Below, piece by piece: positions 33,956-36,902 of a stretch of DNA of 36,902 nt. How positions within the stretch are numbered: position 1 is the first letter of the stretch; the number at the start of each line of letters is the position of its first letter. Both the position numbers and the translations under genes were made by a program. The stretch is from Burkholderiales bacterium. GTDB lineage: Bacteria; Pseudomonadota; Gammaproteobacteria; Burkholderiales; Burkholderiaceae_C. Location of the stretch: assembly GCA_947448105.1 (NCBI GenBank), contig CANFNE010000001.1, positions 1 through 36,902 on the forward strand, read 5' to 3'. The notes beneath the pieces were generated by a model that was not told the DNA's origin, made no database searches, and saw only the letters and a program-made list of their open reading frames with translations.

Positions 33956-35182
33956 TCAACCGGCGGCCGGTGCTGTTCTGCGGCCCACGCCGAGCGCAGC
34001 GCCAACGCTGAGCATCAACACCGCGGAAGCACCCAGCAGTGTGGCGCTGTACCAGCCCCGGTCCATCAAAGCGCCAAACACCAGCGGCGAAACGGCAAAA
34101 CCGGTGTCCAGACCGGAATACACCAGACCGTAGACGCGACCGGTGGCGCCCTGGGGCGTGGCGCGCTTGATCATCATGTCGCGCGAGGGGCCGCCAATGC
34201 CGACCGCAAACCCGGTGGCCGCCAGCACCACCATGGTGGGCGTAGCGCCCAGCCAACCGGTGCCACACAGGGCCAGCAAGAGCGAACCAGCAGCCATGGT
34301 CAGCGCCACCACCCGGTCGCTATGGACGGTACGTGCCGCCACAAAGCCACCCACAAACACGCCCAACGCGCCACACAGCATGTAGGCGCTCAGCGTGAGC
34401 GTGGCCGCCTCAAAGCCCACGCCATGCATGGCTTTAAGAATCGACACCGCAAAGCCCTGCACCACAGCAAGCGTCATGGTGGAGAGAAAGAAGAACGCAA
34501 AACACCACCACACCACAGGCAGCTTCATAAAGGCCATGGCGTGGCCGGGGTCGGCCACCGGATTGCGCGCCAGCACGCGGGTCTGCAGGTGTTCACGCTG
34601 CAGCACCAATACCAGCAAAACTACCGCAAAAAAGGCGGCCGCCGCCAGATAGGTCTGGCGCCAGCCCAGCACCGAGCCCAAACCGGCGAAGAACACCGGC
34701 GCGGTGGCCCAGCCCAGATTGCCGCTCAGTCCGTGGGCGCTAAAAGCGTAGCCCAGGCGCGCAGCCGACACGCGCTGGTTGAGGATGGTGAAGTCAATCG
34801 GGTGAAACGGCGCGTTGGCTGCGCCCGCCAGCGCAGCCACCAGCACCAAAGAGGCGTAGCTTTGGGCTGCGGACGCCAAAAGGCAGGCGGTGATAAACAG
34901 CCCGAAGGAAGTAAACAACAGCGGCCGCGCGCCGATCCGGTCCACCACAAAGCCTGAACACGCCTGGCCCATGCCGGATATGGCGAAAAAAACCGTCATC
35001 AGCAGCCCTAGCTCGGAGTAGCTAAAACCAAACTCCTTGAGAAAGACCGGAAACAGCAGCGGCAATATCAAGTGGCCGAAATGCGAACTGCCGTGCGCCA
35101 GGCCCACCAGGCCAATGACGCGGGCGTCCTGGCGCCAGGCGACGGGGGAATCGGTGGGTAAATCGCGTGTTGCAGTGGTCAT
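33956..35182 (-). CDS. Major facilitator superfamily transporter
   Basis: The 408-residue inner-membrane protein has about twelve hydrophobic segments. It has an MFS loop motif in DRIGARPLLFTSFG (after TM2) and a second half with similar spacing. Its N-terminal GLAHGSSHFGHLILPLLFPVFLKEFG resembles fosmidomycin-resistance/Fsr-like or cyanate-type MFS members. Substrate unknown. It lies between the helicase and esterase genes on the same strand. Confidence 0.9.
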   Translation of the reverse strand: MTTATRDLPTDSPVAWRQDARVIGLVGLAHGSSHFGHLILPLLFPVFLKEFGFSYSELGLLMTVFFAISGMGQACSGFVVDRIGARPLLFTSFGLFITACLLASAAQSYASLVLVAALAGAANAPFHPIDFTILNQRVSAARLGYAFSAHGLSGNLGWATAPVFFAGLGSVLGWRQTYLAAAAFFAVVLLVLVLQREHLQTRVLARNPVADPGHAMAFMKLPVVWWCFAFFFLSTMTLAVVQGFAVSILKAMHGVGFEAATLTLSAYMLCGALGVFVGGFVAARTVHSDRVVALTMAAGSLLLALCGTGWLGATPTMVVLAATGFAVGIGGPSRDMMIKRATPQGATGRVYGLVYSGLDTGFAVSPLVFGALMDRGWYSATLLGASAVLMLSVGAALGVGRRTAPAAG

Positions 35183-35209
35183 AGCGCGAAATAGTAATGT
35201 CTGCAGGCG

Positions 35210-35225
35210 GCGGCTCCTGCCGCCA
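35210..35225. terminator. Small GC-rich hairpin after the helicase gene
   Basis: GGCGGC-TCCT-GCCGCC is a perfect 6-bp stem in the short gap between the helicase stop and the transporter start. There is no T-run downstream in the helicase direction, so it is at best a weak terminator. Confidence 0.3.
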
Positions 35226-35230
35226 AAAGC

Positions 35231-36902
35231 TCACACCGGCGTGAGTTTGGCCACGCTCAGCGCCAGCCACTTGGTGCCGTGGCGGGGAAAGTTGATTTGC
35301 GCGCGCGCATCATCTCCTGCGCCTTCCAGCGTGAGTACCGTGCCTTCGCCAAACTTGTTGTGAAACACCTGCATGCCCAAACGCAGGCCGTGCTCGGGCT
35401 CCGTCTTGCGGGCCACGGGTGCGCCGCTTCCGTAGGTGGCCGATCCGGCTGCGGAAGACGCGCTGGTGTAATTGGTGCTGGAGCCACCGCCGTGTCCGCC
35501 ATAACTGCCACCGCCCTGGCCCCAGCTGCCGCGCACCGGTTGGCGTTTGGGTGTCAGGAGCTTGAGGCATTCCTCGGGCAGCTCGTCAAAAAAGCGGCTT
35601 TTGAGGTTGTAGCGGGTCTGGCCATGCAGCATGCGAGTTTGCGAATGGCTCAGGTACAGGCGCTGGCGTGCGCGGGTGATGGCAACGTACATCAGCCTAC
35701 GTTCTTCTTCCAGTCCGTCGCGGTCGCTCAAGGAGTTTTCGTGGGGAAACAGGCCCTCCTCCATTCCGGTGATGAACACGCAGTCAAATTCCAGGCCCTT
35801 GGCCGAATGCACCGTCATGAGCTGGATGGCGTCTTGCCCGGCCTGCGCCATGTTGTCACCGGCCTCCAGCGCCGCGTGGGTCAAAAAGGCCACCAGGGGC
35901 GACAGGGTTTCGCCCGTGTCGCCAAACTCGGGCTCGGGAAGCGGCAGATCGGGGCTCAAGCCCTGGCTGGCCGGGCTTTGGGTTAAGGCGCTATCCGCGC
36001 CCTGCCCGCCGGGCGCACTTCGGCCAAAGCCTTCCAGGCGCACAAAGCTTTCGGCGGCGTTGACAAGTTCTTCCAAGTTTTCGATGCGGTCTTCGCCTTC
36101 GCGCTCGAGGCGGTAGTGGGCCAGCAGGCCGCTGTGGTCGAGTACCAGGGCCACGGTTTCGCGCAGGCTCAAGGTGGTGGTTTGTTCACGCAGCACGTCA
36201 ATCTTGGCGACAAAGGCGCCCAAGAGCGTGCCGGCCTTGCCAGCAACGGCGCTGACCGCGTCATGAAACGAGCAGCCCGAGGCCTTGGCCATGTCTTGCA
36301 ACTGCTCGATGCTGCGCGCGCCAATGCCGCGCGCCGGAAAGTTCACCACCCGCATAAAGCTGGTGTCGTCGTTGGGGTTGGCCAGCAGGCGCAAATAGGC
36401 CAGCGCGTGCTTGATCTCGGCGCGCTCAAAAAAGCGCAGGCCACCGTAGACGCGGTAGGGCAAGCCAGCGTTGAACAGCGCGGTCTCGATCACCCGGCTT
36501 TGCGCGTTGGAGCGGTACAGCACCGCAATCTCGCTGCGCTGGTAGCAGTCTCCCCCCGGATGCTCGGATGGGGTTTTAAGCAGGTGGCGCATTTCGTCCA
36601 CCATCCACTGCGCTTCTTCAAAGTCGCTGGGGGCTTCATACACACGCACGGGTTCGCCCGGGCCCTGGTCGGTGCGCAGGTTTTTGCCCAGACGCCGGCT
36701 GTTGTTGCTGATCAGCGCGTTGGCCGAATCCAGGATATTGCTGTGGCTGCGGTAGTTTTGCTCTAGCTTGATCTGGTGCTGCACGCCAAATTCGCGCACA
36801 AAGTCCGCCATGTTGCCCACGCGCGCGCCGCGAAAGGCGTAAATGCTCTGGTCGTCGTCGCCCACGGCCAGCACCGCGCCGCCCTCGCCCTCTGAAGCCC
36901 CA
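35231..36902 (-). CDS. uvrD: UvrD/PcrA-type DNA helicase (5' end outside window)
   Basis: The visible 557 codons cover the C-terminal two-thirds of a superfamily 1A helicase. They show motif III-like VGDDDQSIYAFRGA, motif IV QNYRSHSNIL, motif V LMTVHSAKGLEFD and motif VI EEERRLMYVAITRARQRLYL. The frame is open to the window edge, so the Walker A region lies outside. The C-terminal 110 residues are Gly/Ser-rich, then a Tudor-like tail (VFHNKFGEGTVLTLEG) as in UvrD/PcrA. It unwinds DNA in nucleotide excision and mismatch repair. Confidence 0.93.
   Translation of the reverse strand, partial: GASEGEGGAVLAVGDDDQSIYAFRGARVGNMADFVREFGVQHQIKLEQNYRSHSNILDSANALISNNSRRLGKNLRTDQGPGEPVRVYEAPSDFEEAQWMVDEMRHLLKTPSEHPGGDCYQRSEIAVLYRSNAQSRVIETALFNAGLPYRVYGGLRFFERAEIKHALAYLRLLANPNDDTSFMRVVNFPARGIGARSIEQLQDMAKASGCSFHDAVSAVAGKAGTLLGAFVAKIDVLREQTTTLSLRETVALVLDHSGLLAHYRLEREGEDRIENLEELVNAAESFVRLEGFGRSAPGGQGADSALTQSPASQGLSPDLPLPEPEFGDTGETLSPLVAFLTHAALEAGDNMAQAGQDAIQLMTVHSAKGLEFDCVFITGMEEGLFPHENSLSDRDGLEEERRLMYVAITRARQRLYLSHSQTRMLHGQTRYNLKSRFFDELPEECLKLLTPKRQPVRGSWGQGGGSYGGHGGGSSTNYTSASSAAGSATYGSGAPVARKTEPEHGLRLGMQVFHNKFGEGTVLTLEGAGDDARAQINFPRHGTKWLALSVAKLTPV

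Overview
The window looks like a chromosomal stretch of a betaproteobacterium of the order Burkholderiales, most likely Comamonadaceae and Rhodoferax-like. This is judged from gene content (PhaR, an NtrB/NtrC pair beside glnA, a B12-dependent ribonucleotide reductase, a FecR/CHASE2-cyclase pair) and from the high GC content and codon use. No tRNA, rRNA, insertion sequence, phage or CRISPR array was seen.

Region 1 (1-4404, minus strand) is the accessory and most unusual part. An open frame of at least 1065 codons runs off the left edge. It starts with GTG at 3195 behind a good ribosome binding site. It has a canonical double-glycine secretion leader (cleavage expected after residue 26), then about 800 residues of degenerate octapeptide repeats (S/T-x-x-Q-I/V/L-x-x-L), then an Asp/His-rich linker and a long tail in which nearly every second residue is glutamate. 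Immediately upstream lies an AT-rich gene for a 333-residue ATP-grasp protein of tubulin-tyrosine-ligase type. An ATP-grasp ligase next to a leader-bearing protein with a glutamate-rich tail suggests an undescribed system for amino-acid ligation or cross-linking of a secreted giant protein. The pairing is seen; the function is inference.

Region 2 (4584-7947, plus) encodes a secreted FecR-domain protein and a CHASE2 class III nucleotide cyclase. Region 3 (7992-12682, minus) is the nitrogen regulon: glnA with a sigma-54 promoter and an upstream NtrC palindrome, a small secreted coiled-coil protein, ntrB and ntrC. Region 4 (12897-18274, minus) holds a CinA-like protein, an EI24-type membrane protein, a fatty acid hydroxylase-family protein, a polysaccharide deacetylase-like protein, a periplasmic beta-propeller and an RsuA-family pseudouridine synthase.

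Region 5 (18332-23466) is a divergent sugar locus: a transaldolase-like aldolase, a FucU/RbsD mutarotase and an ABC ATPase leftward, and the binding protein, permease and PfkB kinase rightward, with a terminator hairpin between binding protein and permease. Region 6 (23591-26251) has a small basic protein, ArfB, PhaR and RimO. Region 7 (26272-30761) is a probable low-oxygen unit: a nitronate-monooxygenase-like flavoprotein and class II ribonucleotide reductase behind one FNR/ANR-type box, and a hemerythrin protein behind a second. Region 8 (30800-36902) has a small secreted cysteine protein, YgfZ, a thioesterase with a decayed GNAT tail, an HSL-type esterase, an MFS transporter and the C-terminal part of a UvrD-type helicase running off the right edge.
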